From the NCBI RefSeq assembly GCF_040026395.1, contig NZ_CP157278.1:124001-188000 (forward strand): a stretch of DNA of 64,000 bases, in the 5' to 3' direction. This stretch comes from Pedobacter lusitanus. Lineage in GTDB: Bacteria; Bacteroidota; Bacteroidia; Sphingobacteriales; Sphingobacteriaceae. The notes below the pieces were generated by a model. That model did not search any database. It was not told where the DNA came from and worked only from the letters and a program-made list of their open reading frames with translations. Shown here in pieces: positions 23,888 through 32,624 of this stretch (positions within the stretch are counted from its first letter, which is position 1; each line of letters opens with the position of its first letter). The position numbers and the translations under genes are program-made.

Positions 23888-26698
23888 ATGGTTAGGTTTA
23901 AATTCTTTACAGTCCTATTTCTAGGTTTAATAAGTGTTTGGGGGATATCTTATGGGCAACAGATCCTAAAGATTGAAATAGTAGATGGGGCCACGCGTAA
24001 GGCAATCCCAGGTCTTACAGTTGAAGTCTACAGCGCAGCAGATACGGTCAAAGCATTGAATGTAGTTGTAGCGGATCAGCAGGGACTGGTAGTTTTTAAA
24101 CAGTTGCCAAAGGGAGATTTTCTCTTGAAAGCAAATCATTTAGGCTATAAGCCTTTAAGGCTGTATTTCAGTCTGCCTGCGGGTAAATTCGGGCCGTTGC
24201 CGGCAACAATCTCTCTTTTTAATGAAAGTACACAATTAAAGGAAGTATCTATAGTACAGGAGGTACCACCTATTCGCATGAAAGGGGATACTATTGAATA
24301 CAATGCGGATAAATTCAAAACCAAAGAAAATGCAGTTGTAGAAGATTTGCTAAGAAAGCTACCAGGAGTAAATGTAGAACGTGACGGGAGTATTAAGGCT
24401 CAGGGAGAACAGGTACAACGGGTATTGGTTGATGGTAAGGAATTTTTTGGTTCTGATCCTTCTGTTGCAACAAAAAATCTTCCGGCAGATATGATTGATA
24501 AGGTCCAGGTTTTGGATGAAAAAAGTGATTTATCAAAGTTTACCGGGGTTGCAGATGGAAATCAGGTAAAAACTATAAATCTTGTGACCAAGAAAAACAG
24601 AAAAAGGGGGTATTTTGGAAATGCAAGTGCAGGAGGGGGTACTTCTGGTACTTCTGGTACTTATGAGAGCGGAATTAACGCCAATAGCTTTGTGGAGGAT
24701 ATGCAGTTTTCTACGTTGCTAAAGGGCAATAATGTCAATAAATCTGGTTTTAATGCTGCCGAACTGATCCGTCTGATCTCGCAAGACAAGAATTTGTTAA
24801 ATAACCTGCCCCCGTCAGCTTTATCGGAACTGATGCGTATGAAAGGGATATCCATGCAGGGAAGTCCTGATGCCCTTGCAGAGATTGCAAGACCTGTCGG
24901 TCTGACCAATACAAAATTTGGCGGTGTCAATTTCAATAACGATTGGGGCAAGGATGTTCAGTTTCGCAGCAGCTATTTTTTTAACACCAATCTTACTAAT
25001 AACAATTTTGATTATGCCCGTCAATACCTGTTGCAGAATAATGCTTACAATTATGACCAGACTGGATCTGTTAGTAATCGCAATACCAATCACCGCATAG
25101 ACCTGAGCGGTGATGTTAAATTAGGAGCAACGACTTCGCTGAAGATCACACCGCATATGAACTTTAGTAATTCAAAGAGTGACAACTCCCGTAATTTTCG
25201 TTCTACCAGTCCTGATGGAATGAAGCTATTGAATGAGGGTACCCAGAAGAGTAGTAATGAAAGCCACTACAATTTATTAAACAGCGGAATTCTGCTGCGC
25301 CAGCGTTTTACCAAAAACGGAAGAACTCTGGCCGTAAATTTAGACCCGGAATTCTATCAAAACGAAAACCTGTTTTATAATCAAAGTAACAGTACTTATA
25401 ATGATTCGTCTTCGGGCAGCAGAATAGAAAGAATAGATCAGCGGGTTGCAAATCATTCGAGCGTGTCTGGTTTGAAAACGAATTTATTGTTTACGGAGCC
25501 TTTATTTAAGAATAATAGCTTGCAGATAGGCAATCAGCTATATTACAGTCATGGTAACTATGACCGTTTGGTAAATAACAAGGATGAGGCTGGCCATTAT
25601 GATAACCAGGACGTGGACTTAAGTGATATTTTTACTTCCCGCAGGCTACAGTACACGGCGAAGCTTTCTCTGGCAGGCAATTATAAAAGGTTTTTGTATA
25701 CACTTGGGGTGGGATGGCAGCAAAACAACATCCGGGGCAATTCTTCGATGAAAGGTTATCAGATTAATGGGCATTATTATGATCTGCTTCCAGATGCTTA
25801 TATGGAGCTTAAAACCAGTAAAACTGACAAACTGATTGTTAAATATAATTCAACTGCAACTGCCCCGACCATCAGCAATTTACAACCCCTTACGGACAAT
25901 AGTGATCCATTGTATACCCGTAAGGGTAATAGCCATCTGAAACAAAATAAAAGTCAGCAGTTGTTAATTTCCTTTAATCATTTCAATATCACAAAGGGAG
26001 ATAATCTTTATGGCCGGTTTAGCTTTGTCAGACTTGACAGAGACATTGCAGACAGCGTCACAACTGATCTGAATTCGGGTAAACAATTGATCATTCCTGT
26101 GAATGTAAAAGGCAATTATCAGGCTTCTTTTGCAGCTGGGAAAAGTATTAGAGTAGATGCGAATGGGTCTTCTCTTTCAGTTGGTGTGAATTTGACTTAT
26201 ACCCGAAACACCTTGTTCAATAACGGTCTGGCCAATGAAAACAAAATCTTTTCTCTGATACCTGATTTTAATTTTAATTATTATCTGGGGTCGGATATAT
26301 GCCTTACGGCCAAGGGCAGCGCTGCCTGGAATGTCCGCCATTTTACGGGAACATCCGGCCTTTCTGAAAAGAACTGGTTCCTGATGTATAGTTTGGAAGG
26401 AACCATTCTACTACCTTATAAGTTTACATTGGAGCCGGCTTTGGATGCCTTCAGTACGCTGGGCATGGCAAGTGGTTTTAATAACAACATCATCTTGCTG
26501 AATGCTGCTGTAAACAGACCGATTGGTAAACACTTTAGCTTGCAGGCAGAGGCGAAAGACTTATTAAATAAAAATCAGAGTATTAACCGAATTACAGGTA
26601 ACGGTTATATTGAGGATAGGAGGAACAATATGCTCGGTAAATATTATTTGTTCAGCCTGATTTATAAGTTCAGACATTTTCCAAAAGCAAAAGCATAA
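23888..26698 (+). CDS. Outer-membrane beta-barrel protein with TonB-receptor-like plug
   Basis: 936 residues from ATG at 23888 (MVRFKFFTVLFLGLIS, signal ending SYGQQ); an earlier in-frame ATG at 23867 is less likely. Residues about 25-115 are a carboxypeptidase-regulatory-like sandwich (VDGATRKAIPGLTVEVYS, GYKPLRLYFS). A plug-like region follows: KTKENAVVEDLLRKLPGVNVERDGSIKAQGEQVQRVLVDGKEFFGSDP. From about 300 to the end it is a barrel rich in asparagine and tyrosine, ending in LFSLIYKFRHF. It belongs to the 'outer membrane beta-barrel family' group that resembles TonB-dependent receptors but has no canonical TonB box visible. It precedes a GLPGLI gene, the usual partner in Bacteroidota. Confidence 0.8.
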   Translation: MVRFKFFTVLFLGLISVWGISYGQQILKIEIVDGATRKAIPGLTVEVYSAADTVKALNVVVADQQGLVVFKQLPKGDFLLKANHLGYKPLRLYFSLPAGKFGPLPATISLFNESTQLKEVSIVQEVPPIRMKGDTIEYNADKFKTKENAVVEDLLRKLPGVNVERDGSIKAQGEQVQRVLVDGKEFFGSDPSVATKNLPADMIDKVQVLDEKSDLSKFTGVADGNQVKTINLVTKKNRKRGYFGNASAGGGTSGTSGTYESGINANSFVEDMQFSTLLKGNNVNKSGFNAAELIRLISQDKNLLNNLPPSALSELMRMKGISMQGSPDALAEIARPVGLTNTKFGGVNFNNDWGKDVQFRSSYFFNTNLTNNNFDYARQYLLQNNAYNYDQTGSVSNRNTNHRIDLSGDVKLGATTSLKITPHMNFSNSKSDNSRNFRSTSPDGMKLLNEGTQKSSNESHYNLLNSGILLRQRFTKNGRTLAVNLDPEFYQNENLFYNQSNSTYNDSSSGSRIERIDQRVANHSSVSGLKTNLLFTEPLFKNNSLQIGNQLYYSHGNYDRLVNNKDEAGHYDNQDVDLSDIFTSRRLQYTAKLSLAGNYKRFLYTLGVGWQQNNIRGNSSMKGYQINGHYYDLLPDAYMELKTSKTDKLIVKYNSTATAPTISNLQPLTDNSDPLYTRKGNSHLKQNKSQQLLISFNHFNITKGDNLYGRFSFVRLDRDIADSVTTDLNSGKQLIIPVNVKGNYQASFAAGKSIRVDANGSSLSVGVNLTYTRNTLFNNGLANENKIFSLIPDFNFNYYLGSDICLTAKGSAAWNVRHFTGTSGLSEKNWFLMYSLEGTILLPYKFTLEPALDAFSTLGMASGFNNNIILLNAAVNRPIGKHFSLQAEAKDLLNKNQSINRITGNGYIEDRRNNMLGKYYLFSLIYKFRHFPKAKA

Positions 26699-26708
26699 AT
26701 AAATAAAT

Positions 26709-27371
26709 ATGAAAAAAACAATGTTATTACTGGCGTTGATCAGTAGCGCTGTGACTTATGGTAAGGCGCAGGACAAGACTCAGGGTAAGATAGAATATGA
26801 TGTAATTAAAAACCTGCATGCGGGATTAAAACCCGATCAGCAGCAACTTAAAGACTTGATTCCGGAAACAGTGACGGACAATAATGAAATTTATTTCAAT
26901 GGAGTTAAAGCCAAATTGCTGGCTAAAAAGAAAGATCATTCTTCAAAGGAAGATGGTATAAGTTTAAAATTCCAAAGCGATCAGGATAATATACTGGCAA
27001 CTTACATGGACACTGGTAAGGTATATAAACTAACTGAGGAAGCGGGTAAAAAAGAATTACAGCTGGATACGATGAATTTTAAAGGTAAAGAGTTTGGAAA
27101 AGCAGGCAGCCGGACCCGAAATATTCTGGGCTTTACTTGTAGAGAAGTGATTCTGGATGGAGGAAAAATGGGTAAGATGTTTATTTGGATAACAGATGAA
27201 CTTCCTTTTTCAGGCGGCCCAATGGGTTTTACGAAAGGTAAGGGAGTTATACTGGCTGTGGATAGTAAGGTGTTGAAAGTTATAGCTACGGCTATTAATT
27301 ATATTCCTGTTCCTTTATCTGAAGTGACTATCCCTACTGATGTTCCTGTTAAATTGAAAAAAAGTAATTAA
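26709..27371 (+). CDS. GLPGLI-family secreted protein
   Basis: 220 residues with a signal peptide (MKKTMLLLALISSAVTYGKAQ). The family hallmarks are the opening GKIEYDVI, the block LGFTCREVILDGGKMGKMFIWITDELPFSGGP and the GFTKGKGVILAVD stretch that corresponds to the GLPGLI signature. The role is unknown; these proteins are almost always next to a barrel of the type encoded 10 bases upstream. Together with the kinase and regulator the four genes look like one envelope-sensing operon. Confidence 0.85.
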   Translation: MKKTMLLLALISSAVTYGKAQDKTQGKIEYDVIKNLHAGLKPDQQQLKDLIPETVTDNNEIYFNGVKAKLLAKKKDHSSKEDGISLKFQSDQDNILATYMDTGKVYKLTEEAGKKELQLDTMNFKGKEFGKAGSRTRNILGFTCREVILDGGKMGKMFIWITDELPFSGGPMGFTKGKGVILAVDSKVLKVIATAINYIPVPLSEVTIPTDVPVKLKKSN

Positions 27372-27629
27372 ACCACTTCTCATGGAATCTAATCAAATAA
27401 ACATTTTTGCAGTTTTGGGGCGGGACTTAAAATTGGCGAGTAGAGAGCAGCTTAGGTTTTTGTGTGATTATTGTTTGATTAATGATGTATATAACTTACT
27501 TGTAACGGGAAATCTTGTCAAATCCATATACATTCGATTCTAAATACTTATTGTTGAAGTATTTATGTTTATTGTAGGCGATTTCTTAAAATAAAAGGTC
27601 TTACCTAAAAAGATATAACCAAATAACCT
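27372..27629. other. Leader before the GH18 gene
   Basis: Non-coding. It contains an imperfectly placed inverted repeat AAATACTT-N6-AAGTATTT at 27542-27563, possibly an operator. No clear -7/-33 pair was seen. Confidence 0.3.
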
Positions 27630-28712
27630 ATGAAAAAAATCAATTTTTATGGTCTGATATTGACCATCGGCTGTTTAACTTACATGTCTTCGTGTAAAAA
27701 GTTAGGGATAGACCCCATTGGCGGACCCGGTAAACCGGTTGTAACAACTCCTTCCGGATCTCCGCTTGATCCAAAATCTCCGATTTATGACTTGCCTTTT
27801 CCGGCTACCATGGCCTATGTAGAAGTAAATAATGGCAGCCTGAATAATATGGGTTGCTACAAAATGAATGATGGAAAAACAGTGGTCAATATTGCCAATA
27901 TCTTTGCTGGAAATATCAACCTTAGTCAGGAGAAAACGCCGCAGGCAGTTGTTTCGCTAAATGCACAAGTAGATTATCTGTTAGAAAAAACAACTTATGT
28001 AAAAGACTTAAAAGCAAAAGGTATAAAAGTGACTTTAAGTTTGCTCAACAATCATGATGGAAGCGGCTGGAGTCAATTTACTAAGCAGGCTGATGCCGAT
28101 TATTTTGCGAAAAGTGTAAAAGCGACTGTAGATAAGTTTGGTCTGGACGGGGTGGAAATTGACGATGAATATGCTGGTGCTCCAGGAAATGAAGAATCTA
28201 TTCCGATGGTTGTGGCTGCTATTCGCAAATTAATGCCTAATACGATTATAGGCTATTATATCTATTCTGATAGTGGGGTAGATGCATCAGCAATACTTGG
28301 AAAAATTTCTGACTTAATAACCTACGCTGTTACAGATTATCCGCAGAGCCCATCTCAATACACCAAATATTTTAAGAAAACAGGGAAACCCGGTGATCCA
28401 AATGATCATTCGGACAGAAACAGAATTTTTGTAGGCGATCATGCTCAGTGGGGAACATTAAGTAAGAACTTAGACATTGTTACTGATAAAGAAAATGGTG
28501 GATATGGGGGTATAATGCTTTTTGATGCTAACAATTATACTGTGAGTGAATACGAAAAAGTTGCTAAAGGTTTTTATGGAGATAAAATGACGGTAGCAGA
28601 TCCTAAACAGGCTAGTAATGGTGGCTGTTTATCGCCTGGAGGAGAAAAAATGCCAGATGCTCCTGACCATGTGTATGTATTGCCTGATGGTAGTTTAGTT
28701 AAATCAAAGTAA
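27630..28712 (+). CDS. GH18 endo-beta-N-acetylglucosaminidase-like lipoprotein (Endo H type)
   Basis: 360 residues, lipoprotein signal MKKINFYGLILTIGCLTYMSSCKK with the cysteine at residue 22. The TIM-barrel domain includes strand 3 KGIKVTLSLLNNHDGSGWSQF and the active-site strand FGLDGVEIDDEYAG. Endo H-type enzymes have DGVDFDDEYA here, so the first acidic residue of the DxxDxDxE motif is kept, the second D is E, and the third D and the catalytic E are present. These enzymes cut the chitobiose core of N-glycans. YYIYSDSGVDA and GGIMLFDANNYTVSEYEKVAKGF form the later strands. A strong terminator follows, so it is a single-gene unit. Confidence 0.8.
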   Translation: MKKINFYGLILTIGCLTYMSSCKKLGIDPIGGPGKPVVTTPSGSPLDPKSPIYDLPFPATMAYVEVNNGSLNNMGCYKMNDGKTVVNIANIFAGNINLSQEKTPQAVVSLNAQVDYLLEKTTYVKDLKAKGIKVTLSLLNNHDGSGWSQFTKQADADYFAKSVKATVDKFGLDGVEIDDEYAGAPGNEESIPMVVAAIRKLMPNTIIGYYIYSDSGVDASAILGKISDLITYAVTDYPQSPSQYTKYFKKTGKPGDPNDHSDRNRIFVGDHAQWGTLSKNLDIVTDKENGGYGGIMLFDANNYTVSEYEKVAKGFYGDKMTVADPKQASNGGCLSPGGEKMPDAPDHVYVLPDGSLVKSK

Positions 28713-28802
28713 TATTCAGGTTACTACAGGTGATTCTATCGGACTTATGCCTGATTAAAAAATCACCTCGAATAACGTGAACTGGCTTTGCTGCTTCTGA
28801 TT

Positions 28803-28840
28803 AAGGCAGTTCTCTTGAAAACAGATGAACTGCCTTTTTT
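28803..28840 (+). terminator. Rho-independent terminator of the GH18 gene
   Basis: Ten-base perfect stem AAGGCAGTTC / GAACTGCCTT around a 14-base loop, followed by six T. The distal arm and its flank (from 28821) also match the GLPGLI gene at 27192 (29 of 31 bases). Confidence 0.85.
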
Positions 28841-28865
28841 AGGCGGCCCAACACGACTCGGTAGA

Positions 28866-29278
28866 TTATTCCTTAATCATTTTCCCAATTGGTGGCAGAT
28901 TCCCCGTTCCTCCGATTCTTTGAAAACTTATAAAGTCAATTTTATTATCCTGATCAGTACTGAACTGAAAATCAGCATTAATTCCTTCTATTTTTGCAAT
29001 CAAAAAATAGTTATAAACTCTTTATGACCTTGTCTTAAAATGCGCAGATCTGAATCCCCCGGTCATACCCTTGATCTTCTTTAAATATGCTCTAAGCCCT
29101 TCTTTAGTTACTTTTTTTGATACTTAACAGAAAAGGAATCGAAAATATCATCGTACTTCTGACTATTGAATTGTGTCACAAATTTCTTTGCGATGTCCTC
29201 TGCATATTTATCTTGTGCAATTGCTGAAAACGAGGATAATGATACAATAATTAATAAGATTGATAATTTCATTAGCAT
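28866..29278 (-). pseudogene. Broken secreted protein, DUF3887-like
   Basis: Signal peptide (MLMKLSILLIIVSLSSFSAIAQ) and a helical start KYAEDIAKKFVTQFNSQKYDDIFDSFS run to a stop at 29108. The plus-strand T7 run at 29112-29118 marks a frameshift; in the next frame the protein resumes KKVTKEGLRAYLKKIKG, hits an in-frame TAA at 29022-29024, then continues YNYFLIAKIEGINADFQFS and ends at 28866. The layout (short secreted protein with a helical half then a beta half) matches DUF3887 domains often found before serine hydrolase domains. Two lesions make it a pseudogene. Confidence 0.6.
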
Positions 29279-29373
29279 TATGTTTGATGGCAATTTAATC
29301 AATAAAAATGCTTTCTAAAAGAATCAAAACTATTTCTGTTTTTCGGGGTTCTAACCTGAAAAATTTGGAACTT

Positions 29374-29829
29374 ATGGAAAGCAATAAAGAAATTATCAGT
29401 GACCTGAAAGGATTGGTCAACATCTTAAACGATGGAAAAGAAGGATATGAATCTGCGAGCGAAGCAACAGAAAGTATCGAATTGAAAGGCTTATTCTTAA
29501 AGTATTCGGCTCAGCGGGCAGGTTATGCTATGGAACTTAAAGAACATATCGCTCAGCATGGAGGAGATTCTGAAAACGAAGATGGTGGGATTTTGGGAGC
29601 GCTGCACCGTACATGGATTGACATTAAACAAGCATTAAGCAGTAAAGAAGATGCTGCTATACTGGGGGCAATTGAAACGGGCGAAAAAGCTGCTATAGAA
29701 AAATATGACAGCTGTCTGGAAGACAATGTTTCTCATGCTGATCATATTGAATTGCTACAAAAACAAAGGACTGGCATTCTGGAAGCACTTAGAGAAATTG
29801 AAACTTACCATCACCGGTTAGCAAAATAG
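29374..29829 (+). CDS. PA2169-family four-helix-bundle protein
   Basis: 151 residues from ATG at 29374; the frame is open to 29308 but the family starts at about this point (MESNKEIISDLKGLVNILNDG). Features of the family are the helix GLVNILNDGKEGYESASEATESIELKGLF, the QRAGYAMELKEHIAQHGGD segment and GALHRTWIDIKQALSSKEDAAIL. This is a ferritin-like DUF2383 bundle seen in many stress-associated operons. Its biochemical role is not known; stress response is the usual suggestion. It is followed 23 bases later by a DNA glycosylase gene, which may be its operon partner. Confidence 0.85.
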   Translation: MESNKEIISDLKGLVNILNDGKEGYESASEATESIELKGLFLKYSAQRAGYAMELKEHIAQHGGDSENEDGGILGALHRTWIDIKQALSSKEDAAILGAIETGEKAAIEKYDSCLEDNVSHADHIELLQKQRTGILEALREIETYHHRLAK

Positions 29830-29852
29830 GCTTAACTAAATCAGGAAATGTT

Positions 29853-30596
29853 ATGCCCGAAGGCCCGTCAATTGTCATTTTAAGAGAGCTTGTTGAAGAA
29901 CTTCATTTGGAAGAGGCTTTGGTCATTGATGTGATTGGAAATACTGCAATTGATAAAGACCGGATGCTTAATCAGCGGGTTATTGCTTTTAAAAGCTGGG
30001 GTAAACATTTTCTGATTTGTTTTAAAGATTTCGCATTGCGGATTCATTTTTTAATGTTTGGATCATACCGTATTAATGAACGCAAAGACAGCATGATCAG
30101 ACTGGGCCTAATCTTTAAGAACGCCGAGCTTAATTTCTACACTTGCTCTTTGAAGTTTATTGAGGGGGATTTAAATGTGGTTTATGACTGGTCTGCCGAT
30201 GTCATGTCTGATGAATGGGATGCCAAAGCTGCAATGAAAAAGCTGAAACAAAAAGGGCAGAGCCTGGTTTGTGATGTATTGCTGGATCAAACTATTTTCT
30301 CTGGTGTTGGGAATATCATTAAAAATGAAGTATTGTACAGAATAGGGGTTCATCCTTTGAACACGGTCGATGACCTGCCTCCTGCTAAATTGAAAGCACT
30401 GATTAAAGAAGCCAGGCAATATAGTTTTGATTTTCTGGAATGGAAGAAAGCTTTTGTTCTGAAAAAACATTGGTTGATCAATACCCGCAAGGTTTGTCCG
30501 CTTGGGCATCCTGTGGAAAAACAATATCTCGGAAAAACCAACCGGAGAACATTTTTCTGTAATCGATGTCAGAAATTATTTGCTACTATACATTAA
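29853..30596 (+). CDS. Nei/Fpg-family DNA glycosylase (endonuclease VIII-like)
   Basis: 247 residues. After removal of Met the chain begins PEGPS, giving the catalytic proline and glutamate of the Fpg/Nei family. WGKHFLICF carries the conserved lysine. The H2TH region is QTIFSGVGNIIKNEVLYRIGVHP, and the C-terminal zinc finger reads CPLGHPVEKQYLGKTNRR then FFCNRCQ, so the second ligand is histidine in place of the usual cysteine (C-x3-H ... C-x2-C). It removes oxidised bases and nicks the abasic site. The gene follows the PA2169-type protein by 23 bases. Confidence 0.88.
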   Translation: MPEGPSIVILRELVEELHLEEALVIDVIGNTAIDKDRMLNQRVIAFKSWGKHFLICFKDFALRIHFLMFGSYRINERKDSMIRLGLIFKNAELNFYTCSLKFIEGDLNVVYDWSADVMSDEWDAKAAMKKLKQKGQSLVCDVLLDQTIFSGVGNIIKNEVLYRIGVHPLNTVDDLPPAKLKALIKEARQYSFDFLEWKKAFVLKKHWLINTRKVCPLGHPVEKQYLGKTNRRTFFCNRCQKLFATIH

Positions 30597-30636
30597 ATAT
30601 TAACTCTAATTCTTATTAGAACGCTATATTTAGCCA

Positions 30637-31059
30637 ATGAATTACAAAAATCTAATTAACATATCCTCTCTCATTCTTCTTACATTCTCTCTTATCGGTT
30701 GTGCTGTAAGACAAGGTTTTATTGAAAGAAAGAATGGAGCTTATGATCTGAGTATTAAAAAATCTTCTAAAAAACATGCGCCAATAATTTCTGGTATTGT
30801 GTATGAATATGGAACCAAAATACCTTTACCTGGTGCTATGATATTTACTAATAACACCAAATTTCCGGTGGATAAAAAGGATAGAATTGAGACCGGCGAA
30901 TCTGGGAAATACGTAATGAGTGCGAAGTCAGGTAACCGTTATATTATAAGCAGGTATATTGGGTTTAAAGAGATGAAAACACTTATACTCAGACTTGCAA
31001 AAGGAGATACTGTTAGGCTTGATCTTTATATGAAACCAGATGACAGACCTTTATACTAA
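30637..31059 (+). CDS. Lipoprotein with carboxypeptidase-regulatory-like domain
   Basis: 140 residues. MNYKNLINISSLILLTFSLIGCAV ends in a lipobox (LIGC). From about residue 50 the single beta-sandwich has the typical pattern IISGIVYEYGTKIPLPGAMIF and RYIGFKEMKTLILRLAKGD, as in N-terminal domains of SusC-like proteins, but here it stands alone. It probably sits in the outer membrane with an unknown partner. Neighbours give no further clue. Confidence 0.7.
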   Translation: MNYKNLINISSLILLTFSLIGCAVRQGFIERKNGAYDLSIKKSSKKHAPIISGIVYEYGTKIPLPGAMIFTNNTKFPVDKKDRIETGESGKYVMSAKSGNRYIISRYIGFKEMKTLILRLAKGDTVRLDLYMKPDDRPLY

Positions 31060-31078
31060 AGGTCATGGAGCGTTTTGT

Positions 31079-31251
31079 TTAAGGACCCATTGATGGTGAC
31101 GGATCATAATAGCCTTCGTCCGGGCCAGGAAACATCACCATTGCAATTGCAAATAGTATGATAGCAAATAAGATGAGGAAGACTATAAATCCAATCACAC
31201 GCCCGGTCAATGCGGGGTCTTTTGGTTTAGGTGGCCTTTTTTTTATCTCTG
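31079..31251 (-). pseudogene. 3' half of a gene split by the IS256 element (small membrane protein)
   Basis: The coding frame reads EIKKRPPKPKDPALTGRVIG, one membrane helix (FIVFLILFAIILFAIAMVMF) and a tail GPDEGYYDPSPSMGP. Its apparent start (MMLTQFTLHS) lies inside the IS inverted repeat and is therefore not original. If the IS and one copy of a near-duplicate 8-mer are removed, the frame joins directly to the half at 32625-32875. Alternatively it is a separate small gene whose first codons were replaced. Confidence 0.5.
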
Positions 31252-31288
31252 GGGAGTGTAAAGTGAACTGTGTCAACATCACTTTTTT

Positions 31289-31317
31289 CTAGGTGGAGGC
31301 GATCAGCCTCCACCTAG
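31289..31317. other. Hairpin at the transposase stop codon
   Basis: Perfect 12-bp stem CTAGGTGGAGGC / GCCTCCACCTAG with a 5-base loop. It includes the TAG stop of the transposase. No T-run follows in either direction, so it may block read-through into or out of the IS or affect the 3' end of the message. Confidence 0.6.
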
Positions 31318-32549
31318 AAGAAGTCGCCGAAGGCTTTCAATCGATCACCAAATTTAATGTGCAGCTGCGACATTGTCAAGCCCCAGTTCCACATCGGCAT
31401 AGTCCACTTTTTAGAAAAGTCCCTGTAGGCTAGGTATACGAGTTTTAACAGTGACTGATCTGAGGTAAAGGCACCCTTTGTTTTAGTTATTTTGCGGATT
31501 TGTCGATGCATTCCCTCAATTGCGTTAGTGGTGTAAATGACTTTTCTGATTTCTGCGGAATATTCAAAATACGTAGAAAGATTCGTCCAATTATCTAACC
31601 AGCTCTTAACTGACAGCGGATATTTTTCACCCCATTTATCTTCAAACTCCAGTAACTTTTCATATCCCTGTTCTTGATTGATGGCCTTATAAATAGGCTT
31701 CAGATCAGCAACGACAGCCTTTTTATCTTTCTCTGGGACATAGCGTAGATTTGTTCGAATCTGGTGGACAATGCATAGCTGTACCTGTGTCTTGGGAAAT
31801 ACTGCAGCTATCGCTTCAGGAAAGCCTTTTAGCCCATCTATGCATGCAACCAGGATATCATCCACACCGCGCTGCTTTAAATCAGTAAGTACAGAAAGCC
31901 AGAATTTAGCACCCTCATTTTCTGAGAGATATACGCCAATTAAGTCCTTTTTACCGGTACGGTTAACGCCCAGAATATTATAAACTGCACGGGATTCAAC
32001 ACCGCCACTTTCGCGCACTTTATAATGCATGCAATCCAGAAATACAAAAGGATAGACCGCTTCCAATGGTCGGTTCCGCCATTCATTCATTGCGGGAATA
32101 ATCCTATCTGTAATGTTGGATATCTCCGTTGCAGAAATATCCATGGCATACATTTCTTTTACATAATCAGAAATATTTCGGGTACTCATTCCACGTGCGT
32201 ACATTGCTATTACGTTGTCTTCCAGCTCTTCTGTAATGATTAACTGGCGTTTAGCGACAATTTTCGGTTCAAAAGTACCATTGCGATCCCGCGTGCTTTC
32301 CAGTTCAAATTCTCCGGACTGCAAACTGCGGACATTTTTCTTAGTCCTTCCATTACGGCGGTTGGGATCATCAGTAGCCTTGCTCTCCTGAAGATGATTG
32401 TCCAGCTCTCCCTCGAGCATGGATTCCAATAAATGCTTTAACATTGGGGCGAAAACACCGTCGGTGCCACCCATCTTCTTGCCTTGATAAAGGCCTTCCA
32501 TTGCTTCATTTTTGAAGCGCTCAAAATCGAATGGTTCTTTATTTTTCAT
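31314..32549 (-). CDS. IS256-family (Mutator-type) DDE transposase
   Basis: 411 residues, a full-length family member. The N-terminal part has the basic segment DPNRRNGRTKKNVRS; the catalytic core shows the aspartates in PFVFLDCMHYKVRE and LVACIDGLKGFPEA, the QLCIVHQIRTNLRYV helix typical of this family, and the glutamate in NAIEGMHRQIRKITKTKG. No lesion was seen, so the element may be active. It can also be expected to act on the related 66-bp palindrome at 15951. Confidence 0.95.
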   Translation of the reverse strand: MKNKEPFDFERFKNEAMEGLYQGKKMGGTDGVFAPMLKHLLESMLEGELDNHLQESKATDDPNRRNGRTKKNVRSLQSGEFELESTRDRNGTFEPKIVAKRQLIITEELEDNVIAMYARGMSTRNISDYVKEMYAMDISATEISNITDRIIPAMNEWRNRPLEAVYPFVFLDCMHYKVRESGGVESRAVYNILGVNRTGKKDLIGVYLSENEGAKFWLSVLTDLKQRGVDDILVACIDGLKGFPEAIAAVFPKTQVQLCIVHQIRTNLRYVPEKDKKAVVADLKPIYKAINQEQGYEKLLEFEDKWGEKYPLSVKSWLDNWTNLSTYFEYSAEIRKVIYTTNAIEGMHRQIRKITKTKGAFTSDQSLLKLVYLAYRDFSKKWTMPMWNWGLTMSQLHIKFGDRLKAFGDFF

Positions 32550-32624
32550 CGTGTCCTAAGTATCACTAAATTACTTATTTTAACTCTAACTTTTTAGAGT
32601 TGACACAGTTCACTTTACAGTCTC

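Larger units (their letters stand above)
31252..32624 (-). mobile_element. IS256-family insertion sequence
   Basis: About 1.37 kb with terminal inverted repeats that are perfect over 21 bases (31257-31277 and 32599-32619) and imperfect over the outer 5. It holds a single intact transposase gene on the minus strand. The flanks carry ATCTCTG (left) and ATCTTTG (right), which may be a target duplication with one change; this family makes 8-9-bp duplications. Confidence 0.85.

Noticed and set aside
28788..29027. 79-codon plus-strand frame with KTDELPFLGGP
   Set aside because: It covers a terminator and the antisense of a pseudogene; the similarity to GLPGLI is limited to 31 bases.
31252..32624. 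A clear 8-9-bp target duplication for the IS256 element
   Set aside because: The flanks match only 6 of 7 or 8 bases, so the duplication is reported as possible, not certain.
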